Origin: Oscillospiraceae bacterium
Lineage (GTDB): Bacteria > Bacillota > Clostridia > Oscillospirales > Ruminococcaceae
Assembly (NCBI GenBank): GCA_900768105.1
Contig: CAAGBQ010000130.1
Location: 1-52,050 of the forward strand
Reading direction: 5' to 3'
Length of the DNA: 52,050 nucleotides
Shown here: one piece after another, positions 22,904 to 30,997 of the stretch
How positions within the stretch are numbered: the first letter of the stretch is position 1
Layout: every line of letters starts with the position of its first letter
The notes under the pieces: generated by a model
What the model was told of the DNA's origin: nothing
The model's input: only the letters and a program-made list of their open reading frames with translations
Database searches by the model: none
Made by a program: the position numbers and the translations under genes

Positions 22904-24715
22904 CTACCTGATATAATACTGTGCCTGCGCGTTCCAAAGTTCGGAATACTTTCCGCCTGTTTGCGCAAGAAGCGCTTCATGGGTACCGTGCTGTACTATG
23001 CAGCCTGCGTTGAAAACAAGAATTTCGTCGCAGAACCGGCACGAAGCAAGGCGGTGACTGATATATATTGCGGTTTTGCTGCCGGAAATTTCATTGAATC
23101 TGCTGTAAACCTCATATTCGGAAACAGGGTCCAGTGCGGCGGTGGGTTCGTCAAGGATGATAAACGGCGCATTCTTATAGAGCGCCCTTGCAAGGGCAAT
23201 TTTCTGCGCTTCGCCGCCGGAAATCTCGACGCCGTTTGGGTCAAAATCATGATAGAGATTTGTATCAAGTTCATGCGGCATTGCGGCGAGGCGTTCTCCA
23301 AATCCGGCCTTTTCAAGGCAGGCAGCCGCTTTTTTGTCATTATATTTTGCACATGCCGCTACATTTTGACCAAGTGAAAACGCAAACAGCCTGAAGTCCT
23401 GGAACACTACGGAAAAAATCGAAAGGTATTCATTATAGTCGTATTTTTTTATGTCCACTCCATTGAGCAGGATTTCGCCTTCGGTTGGGTCATAAAGACG
23501 GCAAAGCAGCTTGATAAATGTGGTTTTTCCGCTGCCGTTCATGCCGACAACAGCAAGCTTTTCACCCACCTTAAATTTAAGATTCACATGGCGAAGTGCG
23601 TATGCTTCCGTGTTTGGGTATTTGAACGAAACATCGCGGAACTCAATATAATATTCGTTGTCGTCACGCTTTTCTACGGAAAGGCTGCCCTGATACATCG
23701 GGTTCGGAATATCAAAATACGAGAAAAAGCGCTTTAGGTAATCATGGTTGACGAATGAAAGCTGAAGCGTGCTTACAATGCCGGAGATTGCGGTGAGCAG
23801 CAGCATTATACAGGAAACATACTGCGCAATTGAACCGACAGAAAGTCCGCCGCCAAGCGCCGCAAAAATAAGAAGCAGATATATTCCAAAACGCAGCACA
23901 TAGTTCATCAATGTTGAAATAAGATCAAGTCCTGCACGCCCGAATGTTGCTTTTGCTTCGCGCTTATAAAGGTTGTATAAAAGCCCCTTTGAAAAGTTTT
24001 CAAGTGATGAACACATATTGTAAAGGCGAACATCTTTACCGCTTTTGTAGTCGGTGATATATTGGTTATATCTGTCGCATCGAATATTTTCTTCAACACA
24101 GCTTGAGAAAAACTCATTCATAAGTTGAGATGACCTTTTTGTTGTAAGCATACTTACCATCATAGTTACGGCAATTCCGCCAACAAGCGCAAATTTCGCC
24201 CATAATGACACCGAATCAACCATAAAAAATGAAACAGTAAGCGAAACGGAAGAGATCATCTGAACAATATTACGCACAAATCTGCTCATACAACCGGCAA
24301 AGTAAAAAAAGTTATATCCGGTTTGGGTTTCGCTTTGTATTCTTTCACGCAGAAGAGCGATGTTCCTGTCCTCAATGGAGGAATATGCAAGCTCCATTGC
24401 TTTTTCTGCATGCATCCATTCGCTTGAGTGATAAATTTCTTCAAAGCCTATGTCATTAAGCGTAGTCATCCATCCATTTATAAGGCTTAACAGTGCAACT
24501 ATGCCGACAGTAAGCGCTGCATAGGTTGCAAGCATCTGTACTCCCGCTCCTGCGGAAAGCGCGTCTATAAGCCGTGCAGAAAAGTAAATCGGCACATACG
24601 GCAGCGCCGCTGTGATAATGTTCTTAATAACGGAACTGATAAAATATTTCTTATTCAGCGAATATATAAGTTTTGCGCTGCGTGCGCTTATGTTAAGGTG
24701 CTCTTTCAGGGTCAT
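22904..24715 (-). CDS. ABC transporter, fused permease and ATPase (second of a pair)
   Basis: A 603-residue exporter-type half transporter: six transmembrane helices in residues ~15-320, then a nucleotide-binding domain. Walker A GMNGSGKTT, signature ISGGEAQKIALARAL, Walker B FIILDEPTAALD with catalytic Glu, and an ISHRLAS H-loop are intact. It starts inside the last codons of the preceding ABC gene (4-base overlap), so the two probably form a heterodimer. The substrate is unknown; pairs like this, linked to a LytTR/GHKL system, often export peptides or confer peptide immunity. Confidence 0.92.
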   Translation of the reverse strand: MTLKEHLNISARSAKLIYSLNKKYFISSVIKNIITAALPYVPIYFSARLIDALSAGAGVQMLATYAALTVGIVALLSLINGWMTTLNDIGFEEIYHSSEWMHAEKAMELAYSSIEDRNIALLRERIQSETQTGYNFFYFAGCMSRFVRNIVQMISSVSLTVSFFMVDSVSLWAKFALVGGIAVTMMVSMLTTKRSSQLMNEFFSSCVEENIRCDRYNQYITDYKSGKDVRLYNMCSSLENFSKGLLYNLYKREAKATFGRAGLDLISTLMNYVLRFGIYLLLIFAALGGGLSVGSIAQYVSCIMLLLTAISGIVSTLQLSFVNHDYLKRFFSYFDIPNPMYQGSLSVEKRDDNEYYIEFRDVSFKYPNTEAYALRHVNLKFKVGEKLAVVGMNGSGKTTFIKLLCRLYDPTEGEILLNGVDIKKYDYNEYLSIFSVVFQDFRLFAFSLGQNVAACAKYNDKKAAACLEKAGFGERLAAMPHELDTNLYHDFDPNGVEISGGEAQKIALARALYKNAPFIILDEPTAALDPVSEYEVYSRFNEISGSKTAIYISHRLASCRFCDEILVFNAGCIVQHGTHEALLAQTGGKYSELWNAQAQYYIR

Positions 24716-26556
24716 TTCTGCTCGCCTCCCTTATAATCATCACGGTACCAACAGCTTTGGATTTCATAAAGCTTTGCATATTCGCCGCCGTTTGAAATAA
24801 GTTCATCGTGTGTACCCTCTTCGGCAATTTTGCCCCCGTCAAGGAACAGAATTCGGTCGCAGAATTGGGTTGAAGCAAGGCGGTGAGAAATAAACAACGA
24901 TGTCTTCCCTTTTGTCATATCACGGTAATGAAGATAGATTTCGTTTTCTGCAATTGGGTCAAGCGCAGCGGTGGGTTCGTCAAGGACGAGCACAGGGGCA
25001 TTTTTATAAAGCGCACGCGCCATCATAAGCTTTTGCGCCTCTCCGCCGGAAAGCTCGATGCCGTTTTTGTTCACCTGCTTGTCAAGCTTTGTGTCAATCC
25101 CGTCCGGAAGTGAATCTATTTTTGCGCCAAGACCGGCTTTACGCATACATTCTTCTGCTCGTAATCTGTCAACTTCGTCGCCGAGAGTTGCTGCAACCGT
25201 TTCCGCAAGGGAGAAAAACGATGTTTGCACATCTTGGAATACCGGAGAAAACAGCCGGTAATAATCGTCACGGCAAAAATCGCTTACCGAAACACCGTTT
25301 ATTTTTATGTCACCGGAGGTGGGCCTATAAAGTCCGCAAAGCAGCTTTACAAGTGTAGTTTTGCCTGCGCCGTTCATTCCTACGAGAGCAATGCGTTCAC
25401 CGGGGCGGAAAGTAAAGCTTATATCGTCAAGGGTGTTTTTTTCGGCGCCGTAATAACGGAAACAGACATGTTCAAAAGTAATTTCAGGTGCAGAAGAAAT
25501 AAAGTCATCGGCATTAGCCTTCCCGCTGCCGCTGCCATCGGAAAGATCAAGATATTCACGAAAGTCGCAAATTTTAAGGCTGGCAGACTGCATTTCATTC
25601 CATGCAGTCATAATGTTACCGATATATGTGGCAAAGTTTGAGATTGCGGCGAAATAAAGCACGAATTGGTCAATGGTTATTTCGCCGTGCAGCGCCATGG
25701 AAATCAACACGGCATATGCCGCACTGTCGCGCACAAGAATTATTGCAATCTCAACAATGCGATTTACAAAGTTGCGGTAGTTAAGCTTTTTAAGCCATGC
25801 ATCGTTTTCTTTAAAAAGGTCATTATATATTTCCCGCAGCCACTGCGCCATACCGTAAACACGGATATCTTTTGCGGCGGCAAAGTTACTTGCCCGTTCC
25901 GTAACATAGTTTATTTTTCTTTCTATGTCGGTACGCCGTGCACGGGTTCCGTATTCGTATTTTTGATATGCGCGGACGCAAAGCCAGTTTATAGCCGGCA
26001 GCACGGTAAGCAGCACCACAAGCCACGGGCTTACGAACGAAATAATTGTTCCGAACAAAAAGTAACAGAGTACATTTTTTATAATCTCCATACTTTGCCG
26101 CGGCATTTCGCAGAGAGGCACTTTGCCGTTTTGCATCCATGTGGCAGAACTGCCTCGTCTTGCAAGATCTCGCACGGATTTTTTTTCGTACTCCTGATAA
26201 AAACAACTCATAGACTTTTTTTCAATCCGAATGCTTTGACTGTAACGATATTTGTTAAGATATGCTTCAAGCACCGTTGAGCAAAAATCTTTAAGCGCAG
26301 CAGCGGCAAAAGTAAGGGCGATAAGAGTGCCTACGGCAATCGCCGCATGAGTAAAAGTTTGCTTTTGTGTAACTTCAGAAACCACAAGTGCAGGCAGCTT
26401 TATTTCGCTCCATGCAATAAAAATAGCAAGCGGAACGCCCGCCGTAATAAGCCAAAAAGACTGTGGTGCATTGCGAAGCATTCCTTTAAAGCTCCAGACT
26501 GCGTTGCTCCATGCAGAACGATAGGGCTTTTTCTTTTGCTCCTTTGTATTTTTCAA
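24712..26556 (-). CDS. ABC transporter, fused permease and ATPase (first of a pair)
   Basis: A 614-residue half transporter with the same layout as its neighbour: transmembrane domain ~30-330 and nucleotide-binding domain with Walker A GMNGAGKTT, signature LSGGEAQKLMMARAL, Walker B VLVLDEPTAALD and H-loop ISHRLAS. Both ATP sites of the heterodimer should be catalytic, as neither partner shows a degenerate signature. The start is a TTG at 26556 with GGAG ten bases upstream; no ATG is near. A terminator and a separate extended -10 promoter lie before it, so transcription is at least partly independent of the two-component genes upstream. Confidence 0.92.
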   Translation of the reverse strand: MKNTKEQKKKPYRSAWSNAVWSFKGMLRNAPQSFWLITAGVPLAIFIAWSEIKLPALVVSEVTQKQTFTHAAIAVGTLIALTFAAAALKDFCSTVLEAYLNKYRYSQSIRIEKKSMSCFYQEYEKKSVRDLARRGSSATWMQNGKVPLCEMPRQSMEIIKNVLCYFLFGTIISFVSPWLVVLLTVLPAINWLCVRAYQKYEYGTRARRTDIERKINYVTERASNFAAAKDIRVYGMAQWLREIYNDLFKENDAWLKKLNYRNFVNRIVEIAIILVRDSAAYAVLISMALHGEITIDQFVLYFAAISNFATYIGNIMTAWNEMQSASLKICDFREYLDLSDGSGSGKANADDFISSAPEITFEHVCFRYYGAEKNTLDDISFTFRPGERIALVGMNGAGKTTLVKLLCGLYRPTSGDIKINGVSVSDFCRDDYYRLFSPVFQDVQTSFFSLAETVAATLGDEVDRLRAEECMRKAGLGAKIDSLPDGIDTKLDKQVNKNGIELSGGEAQKLMMARALYKNAPVLVLDEPTAALDPIAENEIYLHYRDMTKGKTSLFISHRLASTQFCDRILFLDGGKIAEEGTHDELISNGGEYAKLYEIQSCWYRDDYKGGEQK

Positions 26557-26589
26557 AGCTTAATCGCTCCTTTCGTTTTTTGTAACCGC

Positions 26590-26598
26590 ATTATAGCA
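26590..26598 (-). promoter_or_regulatory. Extended -10 promoter of the ABC pair
   Basis: TGCTATAAT on the minus strand (26598-26590), 34 bp before the TTG start; the -35 (TTCTTT, 26618-26613) is poor and overlaps the tail of the upstream terminator, which suggests activation, perhaps by the LytTR regulator. Confidence 0.5.
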
Positions 26599-26607
26599 CA
26601 GAGCTTT

Positions 26608-26655
26608 TGCAAAAAGAAAATTCGTGCACCAACTGCATTTTTGAGTGCACGAATT
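26608..26655 (-). terminator. Terminator after the histidine kinase gene
   Basis: A perfect 11-bp stem (AATTCGTGCAC 26619-26629, GTGCACGAATT 26645-26655) with a 15-base loop, followed on the minus strand by TTTTCTTTTTG. Confidence 0.8.
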
Positions 26656-26659
26656 GTAA

Positions 26660-27310
26660 TTATTCCACTGCCGGAACAAGAAACTCGGAAGTAAATGCTC
26701 CGTCTTCGCTGTTATATTTCACCCAGCCGCCGTGCTCATTGAGCACGGTTTCGGCCCTGTGAAGTCCAAAGCCGTGAGCGCCGCCCTTGCTTGTTTTAAA
26801 CAGTGAACCAAGCTTCTGTTTTTTTGCTCCGGCAGAATTGAGCATATAAAAATAGAGCATTTTCCCTTTCATATGCAGTGAAAGACGGATAAACTTTTCT
26901 CCGTCCGCGTTGCGGCAGGCTTCAATTGCATTATCAAGCAGATTACCTATGATTATGCTTATTTCAAGGTCGGTCAGAGTAAGGCTATCCGGAATATTGG
27001 CGTCAACAGTGACGGAGATTCCTTCTGCTTTTGCATTTGCAATTTTTGTGGAAAGGATTGCGTCAACAGTGACATTGCCGGTTTTGAGCAGCGTATCCAT
27101 GCTTTTCAGCGTTTCGTCAAGCCGGTCAATATAAGCAATGGCACGGTCGATTTCCCCTGCTTCAAGCTGACCCCTAATTGCCTGCAAGTGGTGGTGAAAG
27201 TCATGCTTATATCCGCGCATTTCGCTATGTATGCTTCGCACTTCCTCAAGGTGGCGCTTCGCCTGTTCCTCTTGCATTTCCACAAGCTTAAGATATGTCT
27301 TTTTAAGCAT
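26660..27310 (-). CDS. Soluble GHKL sensor histidine kinase (AgrC/LytS-like catalytic part)
   Basis: A 216-residue kinase consisting only of the transmitter module. The phosphoacceptor region is GYKHDFHHHLQAI, like the RHDxxNHL box of AgrC-type kinases, followed by a dimerisation helix. The GHKL ATPase has the N box IIGNLLDNAIEA and the G box KGGAHGFGLH. No transmembrane segment or sensor domain precedes it, and no in-frame start lies upstream, so signal input must come from a partner protein or the cytoplasm. AAAGGA lies 11 bases before the ATG. It follows the response regulator gene by 15 bases. Confidence 0.88.
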   Translation of the reverse strand: MLKKTYLKLVEMQEEQAKRHLEEVRSIHSEMRGYKHDFHHHLQAIRGQLEAGEIDRAIAYIDRLDETLKSMDTLLKTGNVTVDAILSTKIANAKAEGISVTVDANIPDSLTLTDLEISIIIGNLLDNAIEACRNADGEKFIRLSLHMKGKMLYFYMLNSAGAKKQKLGSLFKTSKGGAHGFGLHRAETVLNEHGGWVKYNSEDGAFTSEFLVPAVE

Positions 27311-27325
27311 GGCAGCACCATCCTT

Positions 27326-28027
27326 TCAGTTTCGAGAGATAAATGCGCGGTTTATTTCGTCGTATTTTCCGCGTGCAACGGGAACTTCCGTCTTTCCGCA
27401 AAGGGTTACCGCGCTGCGTCCGATGCGCGTTACCGCTTTGAGGTTCACAAGATAGGAACGGTGGACTCGAAAAAAGTCCTCGCTGATTTTTTGTTCGAAT
27501 GCAGAAATACTCTCTTTTATTTTGTAATCACAGTTTTTGGTATGAATTACGATATCGTGAAGAAAGGATTCAACATAAAGAATATCGGATTCATAGAGCT
27601 TTACGGTTTCTCCTTCACAGGAAATCACCACATGGGGCGGTTCTTCCGCAAGCTTTTCCGCCGCTTTGCAAAGAACCTCGCAAAGCTTTTCTTTTGCAAC
27701 AGGCTTTATCAGATAATGCAGTGCATCCACTTCATACCCTTCGCCCACAAATTCAAAATGCGAGGTGATAAAGATAATTTCCGTGCGGCAGCCGATGGCG
27801 CGCAGATGCTTTGCAAGCGCAATACCGGAGAGCTCTTTCATCTCTACATCAAGCAGCAGAATATCAAAGTTACCGTCACCTTCATATGCAAACAGAAGCG
27901 CCTCCGCACTCGGAAAAGCTTCGACATTACATAAAAAGCCGCTTTTTTCGCTCCAACCGGAAATTATGGAGCGAAGATATTCTATTTGCTCCTGCTCATC
28001 GTCGCATATTGCAATGCGATATGTCAT
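27326..28027 (-). CDS. LytTR family response regulator
   Basis: A 233-residue AgrA/LytR-type regulator. The receiver domain shows the acidic pocket (AICDDEQEQ), the phosphoacceptor in ILLLDVEM and the FITSH and LIKPV switch residues. The C-terminal LytTR DNA-binding domain begins near residue 130 with the ISCEGETVKLYESDILYVES pattern and ends with FFRVHRSYLVNL, the usual motif. The frame opens at 28051, but that ATG lies at the predicted transcription start; ATG 28027 has GAGGGG eight bases before it and starts MTYRIAICDDE, as in relatives. It forms a unit with the kinase gene and presumably controls the ABC pair. Confidence 0.93.
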   Translation of the reverse strand: MTYRIAICDDEQEQIEYLRSIISGWSEKSGFLCNVEAFPSAEALLFAYEGDGNFDILLLDVEMKELSGIALAKHLRAIGCRTEIIFITSHFEFVGEGYEVDALHYLIKPVAKEKLCEVLCKAAEKLAEEPPHVVISCEGETVKLYESDILYVESFLHDIVIHTKNCDYKIKESISAFEQKISEDFFRVHRSYLVNLKAVTRIGRSAVTLCGKTEVPVARGKYDEINRAFISRN

Positions 28028-28059
28028 ACTGCACGCCCCTCTTTTCTTCATCTGTATGA

Positions 28060-28088
28060 ATTATAACATGGCGGAACGCTTTTTTCAA
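28060..28088 (-). promoter_or_regulatory. Promoter of the LytTR/GHKL genes
   Basis: TTGAAA (28088-28083), 17-bp spacer and TATAAT (28065-28060) on the minus strand, 33 bp before the ATG at 28027. Confidence 0.8.
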
Positions 28089-28092
28089 CGCT

Positions 28093-28135
28093 GCAAGAAA
28101 AAGCAGCCTTACTGCATGGAGCAAAGCTGCTTTTT
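28093..28135 (-). terminator. Terminator of the cobalamin nucleotide-loop operon
   Basis: On the minus strand, AAAAAGCAGC (28135-28126) pairs with GCTGCTTTTT (28107-28098), with an 18-base loop; the T-run lies at the end of the stem. It begins four bases after the DUF4430 lipoprotein stop. Confidence 0.75.
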
Positions 28136-28138
28136 TGT

Positions 28139-28705
28139 TTACCGGACATTCATGGAAAGGCCGAGATCCCTGCCGATATCGCAGGTATATTCAAATTTGA
28201 GCACATCCCCGCGCTCCACTTTATATTGACCGCAGCCGTAATTCGGCGACCAACCGTTTACGGAATAAATCCATCCGGAAAGGCTGCCACAATCAAATTC
28301 ATACAGATTATATATTCCTTCGACATATTGCAGACCTTTTGTGCCGCTGTATTCCATATGGATTCCCTTATCCTTGGTAACGCGCGCAAGCACATCAAAA
28401 ACCGTTTCGCCATCGGTATAATCAACCTTTGTTTCCGCAAGAATTACTCCGTCATCCGGCAAAAAAGAATAAGCAGCCTTCCTCTTAATACCGTTATCTA
28501 TGGCTGTTTTGCAGCTTATGCTGATATAGCAGATGTATTCATCCGGGCGGCTTTCCGGTTCGTTTCCGGCGGCCTCTTTTGCAGCTTCAATCTCGCTTTC
28601 GGTAAGCAGCCAACCGCCGGTTTTACCGCTGTTTGGGTCCGCTTCATTTTTGCAGCCGCAAAATAAAAGCAGCAAAGCAATAATAAGTGCAATCAGCTTT
28701 TTCAT
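28139..28705 (-). CDS. DUF4430 lipoprotein, last gene of the cob operon
   Basis: A 188-residue exported protein with signal sequence MKKLIALIIALLLLFCGC; Cys18 (or Cys16) is the likely lipidation site. A short acidic linker leads to a single DUF4430 domain (~57-182), with LSGWIYSVNGWSPNYG, GDVLKFEYTCDIGRDLG and three clustered cysteines. It is a compact version of the domain in the large riboswitch-controlled protein at 19489-21417, sharing SGWxYSxN and GDxLxxxxTxxxGxDxG. It overlaps cobC by four bases, so it is produced together with cobalamin assembly enzymes. This supports a role in corrinoid binding at the cell surface, which is an inference from context and the family's transcobalamin relation. 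Confidence 0.82.
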   Translation of the reverse strand: MKKLIALIIALLLLFCGCKNEADPNSGKTGGWLLTESEIEAAKEAAGNEPESRPDEYICYISISCKTAIDNGIKRKAAYSFLPDDGVILAETKVDYTDGETVFDVLARVTKDKGIHMEYSGTKGLQYVEGIYNLYEFDCGSLSGWIYSVNGWSPNYGCGQYKVERGDVLKFEYTCDIGRDLGLSMNVR

Positions 28706-29310
28706 TTCTGTGCCTCCGTTTTATCAAGCTTTATTTCAGAGTATTCAAGAGGTTTTCCGTTTTCAAAGACAACTTTATATCCCTCGCAAGGGCGTGGCTG
28801 CCACATATAAAAATGCTCGCGGCCACAACTGCCCGGGAAATACTCCTGCATAAGCGAAGCTATTATTCCGCCGTGGCAAACTATTATGCAGTCGCTTCTG
28901 CAATATTCATCCATAGCCTCCTTTGCGCGGGCAAACATAACGGCGCCGCTTTCTCCGTGAGGGCAAAAATTATGCCAGTTGTCACCGGAAATCCAAAGCT
29001 GATAATCCGGACGGTCTTTAAGTTCTTCGAAGCTTTTCATTTCAAAGTCGCCGAAGTTTACTTCGTTAAGGCGCTTATCAATAACATACGGCTCCGTTCC
29101 GTATATTTCAAAAAGAGTTTGCTGTGTGCGGCAAAGGGCGCTTGTGATAAGGCAAAAGCCGTGTTTATCGGGGTATATTCCCGCTTCACATCGCTCTTTC
29201 AGCGCCGCTATTCCCTCCGGAGCAAGAGGAAGATCCGTGCTTCCGTAATAAAGGCGGCGCTTATTCCCATCGGTTATTCCATGTCGAATAAGATAAATTG
29301 TACTTTTCAT
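28702..29310 (-). CDS. cobC: Histidine phosphatase, probable alpha-ribazole phosphatase
   Basis: A 202-residue member of the phosphoglycerate-mutase-like histidine phosphatases. The catalytic RHG is in IYLIRHGITDGN and the second histidine in VCHGGI; the TSALCRTQQT and LNEVNFGDFE motifs are typical of CobC. CobC removes the phosphate from alpha-ribazole phosphate or adenosylcobalamin phosphate in lower-ligand assembly. The specific call comes from location in the cobTUS operon; by sequence alone it would be a general histidine phosphatase. Overlaps four bases with the genes on both sides. Confidence 0.85.
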   Translation of the reverse strand: MKSTIYLIRHGITDGNKRRLYYGSTDLPLAPEGIAALKERCEAGIYPDKHGFCLITSALCRTQQTLFEIYGTEPYVIDKRLNEVNFGDFEMKSFEELKDRPDYQLWISGDNWHNFCPHGESGAVMFARAKEAMDEYCRSDCIIVCHGGIIASLMQEYFPGSCGREHFYMWQPRPCEGYKVVFENGKPLEYSEIKLDKTEAQK

Positions 29311-29684
29311 TTAATCACCACCGGTATTTTACAAAATACTCTTGTCACATGCTCGCTTTTTTCAGCAAGCTTCATAAGCAGGCGGCCGTTTGCTTCTCTC
29401 CATGCCCGTTCGGTTTTGTCTATCGGAACAACTCCGCAAGAAATATCATCGGAAATTACAATGCCGTGCTCAAAATTTTTTGCGTGCTCAAAAAATTGTT
29501 CCGAAGGCTCAATATCGTGCTCAACGCACCAAAAGCTGTATCTTTCAATGTGAGTAATGCATTTTTTATTAAAATCAATATCTCCGTTTTTTTCGCAAAC
29601 AAAAATTTCGTCGTCGGAAATATTAAAACGCTCTTTTATAAATTCGGTTTTTCCCTGATATGCTCCGCCTATTACAAGCTCCAC
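29307..29684 (-). CDS. Short CobU-like nucleotide-binding protein
   Basis: A 125-residue protein with a P-loop GGAYQGKT at residues 6-13 and a C-terminal segment (SDDISCGVVPIDKTERAWREA, then GRLLMKLAEKSEHVTRVFCK) that matches the end of adenosylcobinamide kinase/guanylyltransferase. About 55 residues of the middle are missing compared with the full CobU at 30455-30997, including the RHRNER-type segment that carries the guanylylated histidine. It may be kinase-only, a regulatory subunit or a degenerate copy. The GTG start has AAGGAGGG upstream. It stands between cobS and cobC in the operon. Confidence 0.7.
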   Translation of the reverse strand: MELVIGGAYQGKTEFIKERFNISDDEIFVCEKNGDIDFNKKCITHIERYSFWCVEHDIEPSEQFFEHAKNFEHGIVISDDISCGVVPIDKTERAWREANGRLLMKLAEKSEHVTRVFCKIPVVIK

Positions 29685-29702
29685 AAAGCTCCCTCCTTGT
29701 TT

Positions 29703-30458
29703 TTAAAAAAGCATTATTGCAACAACGCCGCAAAGCTCCGCCATTGTTGTGCCAAGTCCGGTGACATCGCCGGAAAACCCGTCAAGTTCCTTGAATGTAT
29801 ATGCAGTAAAAGCAACATATCCTAGTGTTGTTGCTCCAACGGCGCAAACTCCGGAAATGCCGAATACAAACCAACCGATTACATAGCAGGCTGTTAAAAT
29901 AAGCGTAAGAGTAATTATATTCCCTTTGCTTATGCCTTTCTGGAAGCTTCCGGCATACTCACTGTGACCCATAGGGCGAAGGGTTGAAACGCCGATTGCG
30001 CTGCACGCTCTTGATGCGGTGGCAACAAGCACCAAAACCCAAAGATTTTCGCTTCCATCAAAGGATGCAAACGCCGCAAATCCGACAAGAAGCAGCATGG
30101 CAAGGCTCATTACGGCAAAGGAGCCAACATGGGAATCCTTTAATATTTCCCGCTTTTTTTCAAGCGGGCGGCGGGAAAAAACGGCGTCGCAGCAATCCAT
30201 AAAGCCGTCAAGATGGATACCTCCGCTTAACCAATACGGAAGCAGCGTCAATATTGCGGCAGCGAACAGAGCCGGACAACCAAAATGACGCATAAGAACA
30301 CCGGCGCCCGCCCAGATTGCACCGATTACGGTTCCGACAAGAGGAAACACCACAAGCATAAGCGAGCGGACCGAATCCTCCCATATATGCGCAAATGGAG
30401 TGGGAATTGCACAAAACATACTAAAGCTCATACAGAATGCTTTAAGAAGCTTTTTCAT
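29703..30458 (-). CDS. cobS: Adenosylcobinamide-GDP ribazoletransferase
   Basis: Integral membrane cobalamin synthase that joins adenosylcobinamide-GDP with alpha-ribazole (phosphate) to give adenosylcobalamin (phosphate). The 251-residue length is normal. The diagnostic SGGIHLDGFMDCCDAVFSRR motif is near residues 79-97, followed by KDSHVGSFAV; several hydrophobic helices run through the rest. Start overlaps the cobU stop by four bases. Confidence 0.95.
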   Translation of the reverse strand: MKKLLKAFCMSFSMFCAIPTPFAHIWEDSVRSLMLVVFPLVGTVIGAIWAGAGVLMRHFGCPALFAAAILTLLPYWLSGGIHLDGFMDCCDAVFSRRPLEKKREILKDSHVGSFAVMSLAMLLLVGFAAFASFDGSENLWVLVLVATASRACSAIGVSTLRPMGHSEYAGSFQKGISKGNIITLTLILTACYVIGWFVFGISGVCAVGATTLGYVAFTAYTFKELDGFSGDVTGLGTTMAELCGVVAIMLF

Positions 30459-30997
30459 AAAAGTTCGGCTCCTTTATAATAAATTATTTGCCCGCAGCAA
30501 AATTCCGCAACTATGTCGCATTCCGCGGCAAGGCGGCAATCCACTTCTGCAAGGCCCTTGCGGAAAGCTTCGGTCCATTCATCGTAAAATGCCGCGTCGC
30601 AGTATATGTTATCAGAAACAAAAACCGTATTTTCTGCTTTTTTTGCAAATGCGATAAGTCCATTTGCGGTTTTGTCAACCGCAGAAAAGTTTATATTTCC
30701 GTTCATATCGCCGAACATTTCGTTTGTGAGCAGCGCGGTTACGCTGTCCACAAGATATGTCCCCAGACTGTCCGTTTCGGTAAGGTGGCTTGCAATATTC
30801 CTGCCCCACTCTACCGTTTTAAACCCCCAGCCCGCTCTTTCGTTCCTATGGCGGGCAATTCTTGCATTGTCCTCGCCGTCATGCGGTTCCATTGTGGCAA
30901 GATACCAAAGGTGGTTTTCCTTCGCAAGGCGTTTTGCGCAGGTTTGCGCAAACATGGATTTTCCGTTTTTTGCTCCACCGGATATAAAAATTTTCAT
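30455..30997 (-). CDS. cobU: Bifunctional adenosylcobinamide kinase/guanylyltransferase
   Basis: Phosphorylates adenosylcobinamide and then transfers GMP to make adenosylcobinamide-GDP. The 180-residue protein has the P-loop GGAKNGKS (7-14), an ATMEPHDGEDNARIARHRNER segment containing the histidine that becomes guanylylated, VDSVTALLTNEMF, and the C-terminal AEVDCRLAAECD region. All family elements are present, in contrast to the short paralogue downstream. Overlaps cobT and cobS by four bases each. Confidence 0.95.
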   Translation of the reverse strand: MKIFISGGAKNGKSMFAQTCAKRLAKENHLWYLATMEPHDGEDNARIARHRNERAGWGFKTVEWGRNIASHLTETDSLGTYLVDSVTALLTNEMFGDMNGNINFSAVDKTANGLIAFAKKAENTVFVSDNIYCDAAFYDEWTEAFRKGLAEVDCRLAAECDIVAEFCCGQIIYYKGAELL

